Shown: positions 1-11,378 of the stretch, piece after piece
Layout of the letters: each line of letters begins with the position of its first letter
Position numbering within the stretch: position 1 is the first letter of the stretch
Origin: Purshia tridentata
Lineage: Eukaryota; Streptophyta; Magnoliopsida; Rosales; Rosaceae
Length of the DNA stretch: 64,000 nt
NCBI GenBank assembly: GCA_003254885.1
Contig: QANT01000142.1
Span: 43,764 to 107,763, forward strand
Reading direction: 5' to 3'
The notes under the pieces: model-generated
Told to the model about the DNA's origin: nothing
Databases searched by the model: none
What the model saw: the letters and a program-made list of their open reading frames with translations, nothing else
Program-made: the position numbers and the translations under genes

Positions 1-977
1 AAAAGAGAGAGTAGACCATTTAATTATATGATTGATTGAGCAGTTTGGATGTAGCAATACAGTGGAGGATATGATATATATATATACAGGGCCATCATTC
101 TTTCTACACTCTCGATCATTTATTCAGTATATATATATATATATATATGCTGAGTGGATGATCCATCGTCGATCAAATACCAAGGATATGATTAATAAGT
201 ACTACAACTTGTTCCACAAATATCATATATGGGTCGTCTTATACCAACTCTACTTCTGTCCTTCATCTCTTACAACACAAATGATGCATTCAAAAGAAAA
301 CGAAAAGAAAGTCTATGGCATATGGAATCGATCATCCCAATTTAATTAAAGACGTACCAGTTGTGTTCATGTCAACTTAAATTATATACTATTTGATGTG
401 GGGAAAAAATGTGATTCATATATAGGATGTTTTATGTTCAAATTAATCTCACAGAGGAGATTTTCATGCATGTTTGGTGGTTTGTTCTGTGGAAAAATCT
501 TGTAATATATTAATTATATGTGAGATTAATTTTTAGTTATAAGTATAACTAAAAAATGTTAATACTTATAAATTTATAAGAGATTTAAAAGAGTCACTTG
601 GAAAAGGGTTACTCTTAAGAAAACACGAAGGTACGTAATGTTATTAGCACTTAGCCTCTACACTCCAAATTGAATATTAGTTATAAATTAACTAAAATGT
701 AAATTACATTATGTAATGACTAATTGACTATAGCACTCCTCACTTAGCATCTATTTGCTAATTTTATAAAGTACCTGCGTTTTGGGCTTTAACTTTGGGC
801 CTAGCCTGTATTGGGCTCTTCCCTTGCACCTTTTTGGGCTTTTAATGCAAATCCGTTTCGGACAGAAAAAAAAATATATATAAAATGTCCTTAAAGTATC
901 ATTACGACATTACCTATCGTATAAATATTTCCCAATTTCAAAATCTCCCGCAAAAAAAAAACAAGTTGGAAATAAAA
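1..977. other. Upstream spacer and CYCJ18 promoter
   Basis: AT-rich sequence with a (TA)n tract at about 128-148. I see no gene here; the 105-codon ORF at 32-349 runs through the TA repeat and has no recognisable protein features. The last 200 bases carry the proximal promoter and 5'UTR of the cyclin gene. Confidence 0.6.
783..840 (+). promoter_or_regulatory. Cluster of four site II (TGGGCY) motifs
   Basis: TGGGCT at 783-788, TGGGCC at 796-801, TGGGCT at 812-817 and TGGGCT at 835-840 lie within 58 bases, 138-195 bases ahead of the CYCJ18 start codon. TGGGCC/T (site II) elements are known TCP-binding sites in promoters of plant cell-cycle and ribosomal genes. The motifs are seen directly; their use here is inferred from the motif class and position. 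Confidence 0.55.
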
Positions 978-3900
978 ATGGATTCGCTTTCGCTTTCCGC
1001 GTTCGACAGCGTAGATATGCAGAGAGAGTTCGAATCGGCTCTGCCTCTTCTAGCACGCCTCCTACACTTGCTCTTACAATCTGCTCATGTTAGTCTTTTA
1101 TTTCCATTCTCATGAATTTTGTACTCGATTTTTCTTTTTTCTATTTAACAAATTGTTCTCAATCCCTCAATTATTATCGATCGGAATGCAAAATTTAGAA
1201 ACTCCAACTTGATCCAATCGTCAAATACACCGCATTGTCAATCTTCGCTCAAAGATTCTACCCTCGTTGTTTGTCCAAGTAAATCCATAAATTTACCCTG
1301 TTCATCCTAATTTGCTTCATTTAAACAAATTTGATTAATCCTGTTATTATTATTATTTTCAAATTGAAAGTCTGCGTTTATCACTTCACTTTCATGTAAT
1401 GTAAAGGTCAGAACAAGACAATGGCATGGGAAACTGGCTTTTGCAACCACTGAGAGAGAGCAATTTGCAGTTATTTGCGCTTGTTTCTCTTTGGATTTCA
1501 ACCAAAGTAAGCTTTCATATTTCTATTCACTGCGAATTTTCTATTACTGCTCCTTCTAACCCATCCCCATCACATGTAACCGTGTATACATCATTTCTTT
1601 ATTATAGATACACGGTTCTCCTGCATTGTCTGTGAAAATATTCAAGTCTTTGGGAGACAAAATCATCAAGGAACAACACTACACGATTCGTGATTACTTG
1701 GAAGCAGTAAGCCAATTCTTATTATCAGATTTAGGGCCTTTTCCAACAACTTGCCCCAATAACATTTTCTATGAAAATGTCTTTAAAATATATCTTTGCT
1801 TATTGGGTGCTGCATAAAATCTCTTAAAATTCCTCAAAAATAGTGTAAAGGTATTTTTGCCTCCTCAGAAGTTGTTTCCAAATCGGTCCTTACCCTTACT
1901 AAGTTTTCAGTAACAGCTCTACACTTGGGTTTATCATGTTACTGTGGCTAATTAGGATATTTTATAGGAGGTGGTCTTAATGCAGGTAAACTCATAAGCT
2001 CTGGAATTTTTTTATTTTTTACTTTTTCTATTGCACTACTGAGATTCTGAGATTATATACTTTTTTTAAAGGTGGTGAACTTTGAATTTGGTTTGAAAAA
2101 TATTGCTTTTGTGTACTTTGAAGAGCTTTTCGTCCAATTCAAGTAAGTTTTCATTATTTTCATTGTACTATTAGTTTCCTCCATTCATCTGCTTATTTTC
2201 GAGAATGAGTAGTTGCATTTTGATACATATTTCCTGGGTTTTTGAGTTCAGGGGAGTTGCAAAGGTTGGGGAACTTGTCAACTTTGAAGCGTGCATGGAC
2301 ATCATGGATCTTCTTTATGAGAAGGAGGAGACATCGATGCTCTATACTTCTCCTCGTTCTCTTGCTGCATCAATCTTGGCATGTTTAGTAAATTGAATTT
2401 TATCCATAGTAAATCAATATAGCCCATTCTAATTTTCGTTTTCTTTTGCATGATATTTTTTTTTTTTTTTACAGGTTGCTTCATATNGATATTTTTTTTT
2501 TTTTTTTACAGGTTGCTTCATATGTCATCACAGTTCCTAAACAGTCATGGGAATTTCCTGTTCTTCCCTGGGGTAAGGGTTCTTATGTTTTTCTCTTTAG
2601 TTGATCTGCTTTATCAGGATTTATTTTTTTCTTCCAAATCTGGATCAAACTGACACCTAAGTGCTAGAAATGCTTGTCATATCTATTTATTGGTTGTTTC
2701 TGCCCATGACTTAGAAATGCTTTGGCACATCTATTTACTGTGTACCATGACTTAGAAAGTAGACAGGTTATCATTTTTAATAGAGAATTTTTGAAACTAT
2801 AAATTACTGTAAAGTGATATTCATTATGAAAAAGAATTGTATTCTTCATCACTTTTTGGGCCAAAAATTTACTATAGAAGGAATGGTTTCTTAGGTGTTT
2901 TAGAAGAGTTTTAAACTATCTTTAGGGACACTCAGGGGATTAGCTGCCCTTCCAAACAGGATTCAGTCTCTGAAAACAATTGGAGTAGATAAAATTTCAA
3001 CTCACAAACAGAATTAGATCTCACTTTCTATTTGCATGCGTACCATGGATCATGTAATTATGAAGATTCTTAAAGAGCATATTCCAGTTCCAAGATACAG
3101 AGAAAAGTGCATTTCTTAGCAATTTTATCTGATGTGTTGGAACAGGATCTGCTGGTTGATTGAGTGATAAATAATCGCTCTTGAGGTTTTTCACCCATTT
3201 GGAAAATATTATAAAACTCTAGTAGGGACTGGGGACTGAGAGAAATTTCCTGGTGACCTCTGAGATATGCAGTATCCAAGGGGATTTTGTTCCCTTATTT
3301 TTTGATCTCCTTTTCACCATTAAAAGTCTAAAATCATGGCAATTGGGCTTGAGATTTTATTAGCCCTACATCTCAAGTGGACCCTTAATTAATTCATCAG
3401 CCCTACATCCCAAAGGTTGTAACTTGTAAGTTCAGATGTTTTATTTTTTTTTCAAAACTTGTAAGTTTAGATTAGAGTACTATGGTCTTGCCAGTGATGA
3501 CTGATGGGCACATTGATAGGAGTCACTTTACCAACTGGGTCCCAATTCTTGTGAGGAATCAAAATGCTTGTAAAGATGGAGATTGGTATCTTCTTCCTTT
3601 GTACACTGACTAGTTGCTGCTCAAATGTCCTGTCATCTCCCATACCACAGCCTTGTTTGATCTTTGACCACCGGCCATATCTGATCAACTGGTGGTCCTT
3701 TGCTCATATGTAATAGTTAACCCCAGCACCCCTTTGGTTCATTGTACCATTTGTACAGCTGCATCGAATCCTTGCTGACAACATATTCATTTTGAAGGTA
3801 CTGCATAACTTGTACGCAAGTAGCTAGTAACTTTATTTCATACTCTTCAGTGTCTATAATTGCACAGATGGTACAGCTCGTAGTATGAGAAAAAAAAAAC

Positions 3901-4782
3901 AAAAAGTTAAAAAATTAATATAAGCATGTAATATATTTAAGGGCATTGGGACTTGATGGTTAGGTACTACAGGGTTTCTGGTTGTTTGTGTTTATAAACT
4001 CTGTTAATTATATTATGCATATGTATTAACATGAAACCACACGTGTGAATGCAATGAAGTTGGAAGTAGAGAATTATGATAATAATTAACGTTGGCGATG
4101 GTAGGAGGGATTGCCACAACTGCAACCTGACTGTCTTTACTTCCACGTACTGGTCCTTATCTAAAGACAAAATGTTACTGGTTGATCTTGACCATATGAT
4201 TCATATAAGAGGCCAAAAAGGGGTCCATTTTCAATTTTCCACACCCACCTGTTCCCAGGTTTTGTCATGATCTAATATTTGCTTTAATTTCAAGAAGATT
4301 GATGCTCTTCTTACACTATGACCTACGCTACCCCATTGTTATTTCTTAGGTACTTCTCGTGTGTTCCTACTTTTAATAATTTATGGTGTCCTTATTTTTT
4401 GGTGGTTTTGTACTTACCATCATTTTTGTGTTTTGAAACGGCCACTGCATCTCCAGTGTACTCCCAGTCCCACCCTACAATCATCCACTTTTTTATTTTT
4501 CGTTTCCTGTTTCTTATAATTTTGTTGAACTTCCATTAAGCTGCCACCTCTCTATGTGTTGGTGTGGGTATGTGCTTATGCCCGCATGTTTCTGTTAAAT
4601 TATATTGGACCAACTTGGACCATTAATTATTGTTTTCTTGACAGACAGAGTAGTATTTTTCCTAATTGAAATAATATTTTTTTTATTTATATGCAGTTAA
4701 GTTTGTGACAGGATGCGAAGAAGAGGATATTCTGGACATCGTCAGAGACATTCTTAAGCATGTATTCGATCATTTTTGCTAG
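978..4782 (+). CDS. CYCJ18: Cyclin-J18, 9 exons including an 18-nt microexon
   Basis: Plant-specific J-type cyclin, presumed to bind a cyclin-dependent kinase in the nucleus; its exact role is poorly known. Exons I can join in frame: 978-1088, 1199-1278, 1407-1506, 1608-1706, 1968-1985, 2072-2142, 2252-2378, 2512-2572, 4697-4782, giving 250 residues (Arabidopsis protein about 230). Family-like stretches are LDPIVKYTALSIFAQRFYP (exon 2), NWLLQPLRESNLQLFALVSLW (exon 3, continued), VGELVNFEACMDIMDLLYEKE (exon 7, continued) and ITVPKQSWEFPVLPWV (exon 8). The cyclin box spans most of the protein. An in-frame ATG at 885 would add 31 residues; 978 fits better because exon 1 already aligns from there. 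The exon 7 donor is either GC at 2379 or GT at 2388. The last intron is 2.1 kb. A single N at 2487 sits in intron 7. Confidence 0.88.
2452..2520 (+). repeat. Near-identical 35-base duplication around an N
   Basis: The segment 2452-2486 (GATA, a T run of about 15, then ACAGGTTGCTTCATAT) is repeated at 2488-2523 with a T run one base longer. A single N separates the copies at 2487. This is the polypyrimidine tract and acceptor of exon 8 of CYCJ18. The arrangement is typical of two contig ends joined at a homopolymer without merging their overlap, so it is more likely an assembly scar than a real duplication. Confidence 0.8.
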
Positions 4783-7700
4783 ATAAAATAGATGCTTCTT
4801 CTGATCTGATGTCTGAACATCCCTGGTAGGTTGTCTGGTTTGGTATGGCTACATTAATTACGATTTCACTGCTTTACTTCTGTTGTCGCAATTTCACCCT
4901 GCACATGAATTGCACACAAAGCTACTTGTCTAATTTTTGGTAACACGAAGCAAATCTATTTGGTTGCAACTATGCTGTTAAATATAGATTAAAAAATTTT
5001 AAAAAACCCATCATATATAGCAGTTAGCACCAATATTTTTGTATCATTTATAATTTTCGTCATAGTTTTTTCCTTACATTGATATTTAATACTTAAGGGA
5101 AAGGAAACTAGAAAATATGTAAAGAGGTGTTGGGCAATTCATATACATCATTAACACACAAGAAGATACTTGAAACAGTGTGATCTGTGGGCTCAACCAC
5201 ACGGCTTTTTGATTTCACTCGAGAAGTTGCCCATACTTTTCCTCCTTTCTGTTGTTGGGGTCCATTTAAAAACAAATCACGAAGAGAGATGCCAAAATAG
5301 TGTTGTGCTTGTGGATTTTCTTATCTATATAATATCTCTCCCTTTCAGCTTTTCAAGTTAAATGGTCCATCCATCTAAATCCCTTTAACAGGTTCTACTT
5401 CTTAATTAGTCACAGTAACCAGTATAGTCAGTCCAACCAAATTTGTCTCACCTTTCAGGTCAAGTTTGGTGCACTAGCCATTTTGTATTCTATATAATGA
5501 GTTTGATACAGTTTTTGTTAAAATTAAATACAATATTTGAATATAAATGTTTGATTTATCACAAGATATTATCAGAATAATGTAATGCTGTTAATGCTGT
5601 ATAATGTCTCAGCTGTTTTTGTACGTGTGTGCCAGTGCCTGCCTTTCATCTCTGCCCTGTTCTGTTTCGTTGTTTTGTTATGGTTTATTTAAATAGTAGC
5701 AGTGGCACCATCCTTTTAAGGTTGACTTTTTGAAACAATTTAATGTCAATGTGTGGGATATTCATGATTGAATTTGAAGTTACTACAGTTAACGATCATG
5801 TTTTGTACGGATTTTAAACTTAAAACCATCGTTTTTCTTTCTTTTTAATGTTTTGTCTTAGGAACACGATGGATATTTACCGGTGAAGTAATTATGAATT
5901 TTGAAAAATAGATTTGGTTAATGTGGTTTTAAAATTTCAAATTTAGTTTGCATGTTTTTTGTTTTTTGTAATATAAAGACAATTTGACAAATTTAAAATT
6001 TTAATTTTAGTTTAAAAATCAAATTAAATGTTACATACATGACTTTTTTTAACATTTTTTAATAAAACCTATGAATTAATTAGTTTTAATTTGAGAAAAA
6101 AACTTATTTCGGTTATAAAATGTCTTTAAATTACAAACAATATAAAACACAAACACCAAATATAGAATTTTAAAATCATATAGACTAAATTAATTTTTTA
6201 AGTAAAACAGAGGACAAAAACTGTTTTTTTCTATTCTTATTTAATGCATTTGGGTCAGTAACATTCGTGTATTAGGTGAAGGGTACGTAAATAGAGGGAT
6301 CCGAACCTATTAGGTTGTAGGTAGGTGGATGTCTACCAAAAATCAAGAAATAGACTATTAAATGTGCTACACCAGTAATATTCCCAAGCAAATACATAAA
6401 GAAAGAAAGAAAAGTTATTGGCACAAGTACAATACAATTCAACCATGTCAACCATGCATGGCTTTAAATATGAACCGATAATGGTAGCTACAACAGGTCA
6501 TGTGAGCAGCGAGCACAAATTTTATTTTATTGTGAATTTGCGATATGAGTCTAATTAACTGGAGGAATTGTATGTGTGTTGAGGTGAGTGATATTGGTGA
6601 TAATGCTTATGGGGTTATCCTTAATCCTTGCAATTAGTCCTTGTAAAACAAATTAAGTCCATGACATGGCTGCTTAAGGCTACATTTGCATTGATTGTGT
6701 CGGCTAATAAGTCTAAGCAACTAACCCCCAGTCACATTCATTTAGTGCAAAATGGCACTGGTCTTCTTCCCCAGTCCCCACCTAACAACAACATAATGTA
6801 TATTATTCATTTTCTTGCTTTTATTCAAGGGTAGGTATCCACTATCCTTCATCTTTATCAACTTTTATTTTTTGTGGACAAAGTATTAGCATTCGGCTTT
6901 TGTTGAGTTTTATCTTCTTTAGATTTTCTCTCTTTCACATTGAATTGAAGTAGTGATCATTTCATTTGTGTTGTCTATGTCTTCATGATGTTGGTATGGA
7001 TTTTGTTTTGGTTAGTAGTTACTAAGTTAGTAGGAAATTTCCAGCGAAAATGCCCGAAGACTCCTTGGGCATCATTCCAGACGAATTTTCAGCGTTCCAG
7101 TCTATTACATCTTGAATATTAAACTTTTTTTTTCTTTTTTTCTTTTTGTAAAAAGAGATTGTTATAGGCCAAAAGGTTTTCAAAACTCGATTTTAGCTTA
7201 GGCAATAATATCTTTAAGACTCGGATTAGTTTGTTAAGACTTAAAATCGGATCTTCGAGATAAGATTTGATAAACCAAAATCGGATGCTGAAAACAAGAT
7301 TTCTTTAGTCTAAATAAATTATTTGAAATAGTTGTTACCAAAAAGATACATTTTTTAAACTGTTTTTCAGTTACAGTGATAAAAATCTTTCATTTCGACA
7401 GCAGAATTGCTTGGATTATGATATTCCTACTTTTCATATCTTTACGAAAAGACAAACTTTTTTTTTTGGGGATGCCTTTTACTCAAGGCTTGACACGACC
7501 AGACAATTATTGTATAGAATATAGATGGATATAAATTTATAATTGTGTATGCAAGAGAGATGGGTAGCTTACTGGACCAACTATTTTATACATTACCCCC
7601 CAAAATTGGATGGCTTTTGAGACATACTAGCTATTCTTACTCTATTATAATAATTATAAGATAAATTTATTTTAAAAAATAACACATGCTATAATATTAT

Positions 7701-10245
7701 TAGTATGATCATGAAGAGAACTTAGAAACTATAAAACCAAGTATTTCCCAAAATGAAATTAACAGGATAGGCATGCATCTAATTAAATCTTTCTATAATC
7801 GGTATGAATGATTGGTATTGAAGAACAGTGTTGGGTTGGGTCCATCATCATCATCATCATTTTTTTTTTGGCCAAGATCATCATCATATTTTTCACCGCC
7901 AGCTTTATATAGTTCCTTTGTCTTTGTCTTGCGCCACCATACCATCTCTCTCTCTCTCTCTCAATCATCTAATTATTGTGATAAAGTATCTCCTCAAAGA
8001 CTTGAATTATTAAGTATTTAAACAAATGAAAAGTATTGTGACCTCCTGGCCAAAAAAAAAAAAGTATTGTGACCTAATATATATTCCACCAAACCTACTA
8101 ATAATGGTTAGAGAGATGATTTTATTTATTGAGACATAATTGGTATTTATTAGTTAGATTAGACGTCAATCATACTTGTTAGCTACTTAGCTAGATATTT
8201 ACGCGCGTGATATATATTACATTTGCCCACAAGGTTGAATTAGATCGATGATGCCTTCCTTCCTTCCTTATTAATAAAATATGATTTTTTTTAAATTAAC
8301 AATTGCCATTCATACTCAAAAAAAAAAACTAAAACAAATTTACTCAGTCCTTTCTCACATCACATCACACCATAAAATAAAATAAAAACATTTACTAAAC
8401 CAAATAATTATTATCATAAAAAATGGGTCTTGAAAAAATAATATTTATATATACGTATACCTTCTTAAAATTTATTTTCTACATATTTTTTCCAGAAAAT
8501 GAAAATGTCACATGCAGAGCCTCACGCCCATCCAAGTGAAAAGTACATTCTTGTTTTCTAATTAGTAGTAATGAACTCACATCCATACGACGAAGTTTAT
8601 ATATAGTTTTACACTACTCTTCTCTTAATGTGTTTATCGAAATTCCTCTCTCAAGTCTCAAATCTTAATGCATGTTGACTCGCGCACATGAACTTTATAA
8701 TATATATGTTATTTTATAGATTTAGGCTTCTGTCGAGAATGCTGCATTATATTTATTTTGAATTTTTTGACGTTTGAACTTATCAAATGTTGTATTCGTA
8801 TGATCTATGATCAACTTAAGTTCAACTGTCCATCTCATGATAATGTAATTATATAATAACCCATATATATCACTAAATACATAAAGACATTTGAAAGTGT
8901 TTCTGACCTACCAATCATTTGATGTATTATTTTTGCTAAGCAACCACTCGATGTGCCCCTTAATTGATGTACTAGCTAGCTAGCTAGCAGTCTAGAACTT
9001 ATATAAGCCATGTACATATATATATATATATATATTTGCACAATCGCAGTCATGAAGTTAATTGTTACTTGAAAAGAGTGATCCACTGGCGTAAAGTTTA
9101 TGACATTAAAGATGCTTAATCAAACAAAGGTATACTATGGGATTCAAATTAAGTTGCATGTTAAATTATGGAAATATAATGGGGGTAAGTACCTTTTTTT
9201 CTATTTGGCCATGTGGGAATTTCGATTCTATCAAATGAGGGAAAGATGCGTACCTTACAAACTAAAGAAGTCGGTAATGATTTTTTTTTTTTGGGTGAAT
9301 TAAGTGGTCAAAGATGTTTGGGCCAGCTTGCACATATTTTGATTAATTTTCTTTTCGGTTTGGTAAAAAAAAAAATATTCATGTTGTGACTAAAAAATTT
9401 ACAATAAATAAATCTTCCGTAGTTTGACCGTGTGAGAAGTTTGTAATAATTAATTAAGGCTTCGTATATGTAGTAGATCCATGATATAATTAATTATGCT
9501 ATTAAAAAAATTGTGATTGAGAGTGAGAAAAAGGATAGGATTAAGGTATTCAATTCCTTTTAATTACTATAAACAAAAAAATTATAAATGATTTTTTTGT
9601 TATAATATTAGTATAATAATCACATTGAATGCTCGAATTATCTTAATCTAAATTCATTTTCTTATTTCACTCACTATTTGGGCCAATCTCAAATACTCTT
9701 GTTCAAAAATCCTTGCTTGCTCCTTTCCTTTCATTCAAGCAATCCGAATGCATTTTTCAACAATAATAACCAAATAAATGTGGGTTGTTACATATATATC
9801 CGAAAAATAAAAGAGTTACCCAAACTGAAACCGGTTAATTATAAGCTAAATTTTTTTAAAGTTAAATGAAGGAATAAGTTTCCATTTTCCAACAGCAATA
9901 TTCCATCTTTTTCTTAAGATAAGAAGTTTGGTGCTGGGCAGCTGAGAAAAACATAGTAGCACATATTAATAATCATTTCACTTTCATGTGTAATGTGTAT
10001 AAGAAATGTTGCATATCTGGCCAAACAAAACAAGTTGCATTAGAAAGCTAAGTCTTAAGTGGCTTCCTCTATGGTGGTGCAAATTAATTTGACCAAAAAA
10101 AAAAAAGTGGAGGGAATTAATTTGACCAAAAAACAAAAAAAAAAAGTGGACGGAATTAATTATGTTAAATATCATCACCATTAGGCATTTAGTTTGCAAG
10201 GATTACTTTTTTTTTTTTTTGGCCAAGTTGCAAGGATCACACTTA
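4783..10245. other. Gene-free AT-rich spacer
   Basis: About 5.5 kb with no coding region I can support. ORFs in it are short and of low complexity; the one at 7828-8013 reads a CAT repeat as polyhistidine. Visible items are a (CAT)n run near 7845, a CT run near 7946, a 15-base direct repeat around 8032 and 8062, a (TA)n run at about 9017-9036 and a 37-base tandem duplication at about 10085-10160. The first part holds the 3' end of CYCJ18. Confidence 0.6.
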
Positions 10246-10551
10246 GGATTGTTTGATAATACTTTTAAAATTGTTAAAAGTGTTCTTGATAATACTTTTA
10301 AAATTGTTAAAAATGCTTTTGATAGCGTTTGACAAAAATATATATAAGTATTTTTAGATTATAAAAATATTTTTAAGAGATTTTTTGAGAAGTATTTAAA
10401 ATGTACTTTCATCAAAAAATAATTTAAGTACTTTTACATAAACTACTTAAAATTTTTATAAAAACTTATATATATTTTTTAGAGAATCATTTCTAGTAAA
10501 AGTACTACTAAATAAAAGTATTGCTAAAAAATAGTGCCCGTTAAACATCGA
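10246..10551. mobile_element. Tourist-like (PIF/Harbinger) MITE, copy 1, degenerate
   Basis: A 306-bp AT-rich segment, colinear with the elements at 41731-42022 and 61327-61582. Shared blocks include the AAAATATATATAAGT region, TCATCAAAAA, TTTTTATAAAAACTT and CTAGTAAAAG followed by CTACTAAATAAAA. A TTA lies on the left and TAA on the right. Ends are more degenerate than in the other copies, and the left part holds a 34-bp internal tandem duplication. It has no coding capacity, as expected for a MITE. Confidence 0.65.
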
Positions 10552-11378
10552 TAACAGCTGCTAATCTGATGTGATTTGAGTGAAGTCACTGTGAGAGTTT
10601 GGACTCATTACACCACGCGCCGGTGTCCCACGAGTCTTCAATTCCCGTTTAAGATTGGAATGTACATTCCACGCGCAGAAGCTGATCCATAAAAGAGAAG
10701 AAAGAAAACACCCAAGAAAATAGTCTACTTTACTTCAGGGCTAATGTGGAGCTGAAGCAGATCCACCTGCTACATTGAAGCATTTTAGCCTAACCTCCAA
10801 ACCCATATAAGAAAGATAGTCATATTTCTTTTTCACTTTATTATTACTAATACAGTAATACTCTAATGCCAATGATTTTCTTTTTCTTTCGCTAAAGTGT
10901 GAAGCTTTACCCTAACTTCTTTCTCTTTCTCTCTGTTGTTGCTGTCTTCTTTTTTATTTTCTGTTCCGTTCCGTTCAAAACCCATTTCGGAGAGCCTTTG
11001 CTTCTTATTATTCTTTCACATTTTCTTGAATTTTTTTTAAAGAAGAGCTAAAGGAAATAGTTTTGTGGTGAAGACTGAGAAGCTGCTTCAGATCTGGATG
11101 GGCTAAGGTTGTTTAAGCCATTGGAGACACAGTAAAGTGTCTTGGTCTCTTGACTTAAAAACAAACACTTATTAATTCCTTCCTCTTTAGCTCTCTTTCT
11201 TCTTTCTTTTCTGTTTCGTAAGCCTTTTCAGTTGGTCTCTGCTTCTAGGAACCTTTGCTTCTTTTTTGTTGGGTTCTCTTGGTTGCTGGGAACTTCAAAG
11301 CCCACCAAGATACTTGCTTCCACTTCAATTTATAGAGAGAGAAAGAGAAAGTGACTGAGTGAGAGAGATCTGTGAAAA
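10552..11378 (+). promoter_or_regulatory. MAP65 promoter and 5'UTR region
   Basis: The stretch ahead of the MAP65 start turns CT-rich from about 10880, typical of plant core promoters and 5'UTRs, and ends in a GA-rich leader just before the ATG at 11379. No clear TATA box is visible. The transcription start cannot be placed from sequence alone, and an intron in the 5'UTR is possible. Confidence 0.45.

Noticed and set aside
885-977. Upstream in-frame ATG for CYCJ18
   Set aside because: The extension crosses an AT- and A-rich leader and lacks resemblance to cyclin N-termini; 978 is the better start.
7812-8021. ORFs with polyserine or polyhistidine runs
   Set aside because: They are readings of a CAT trinucleotide repeat in AT-rich spacer, with no homology.
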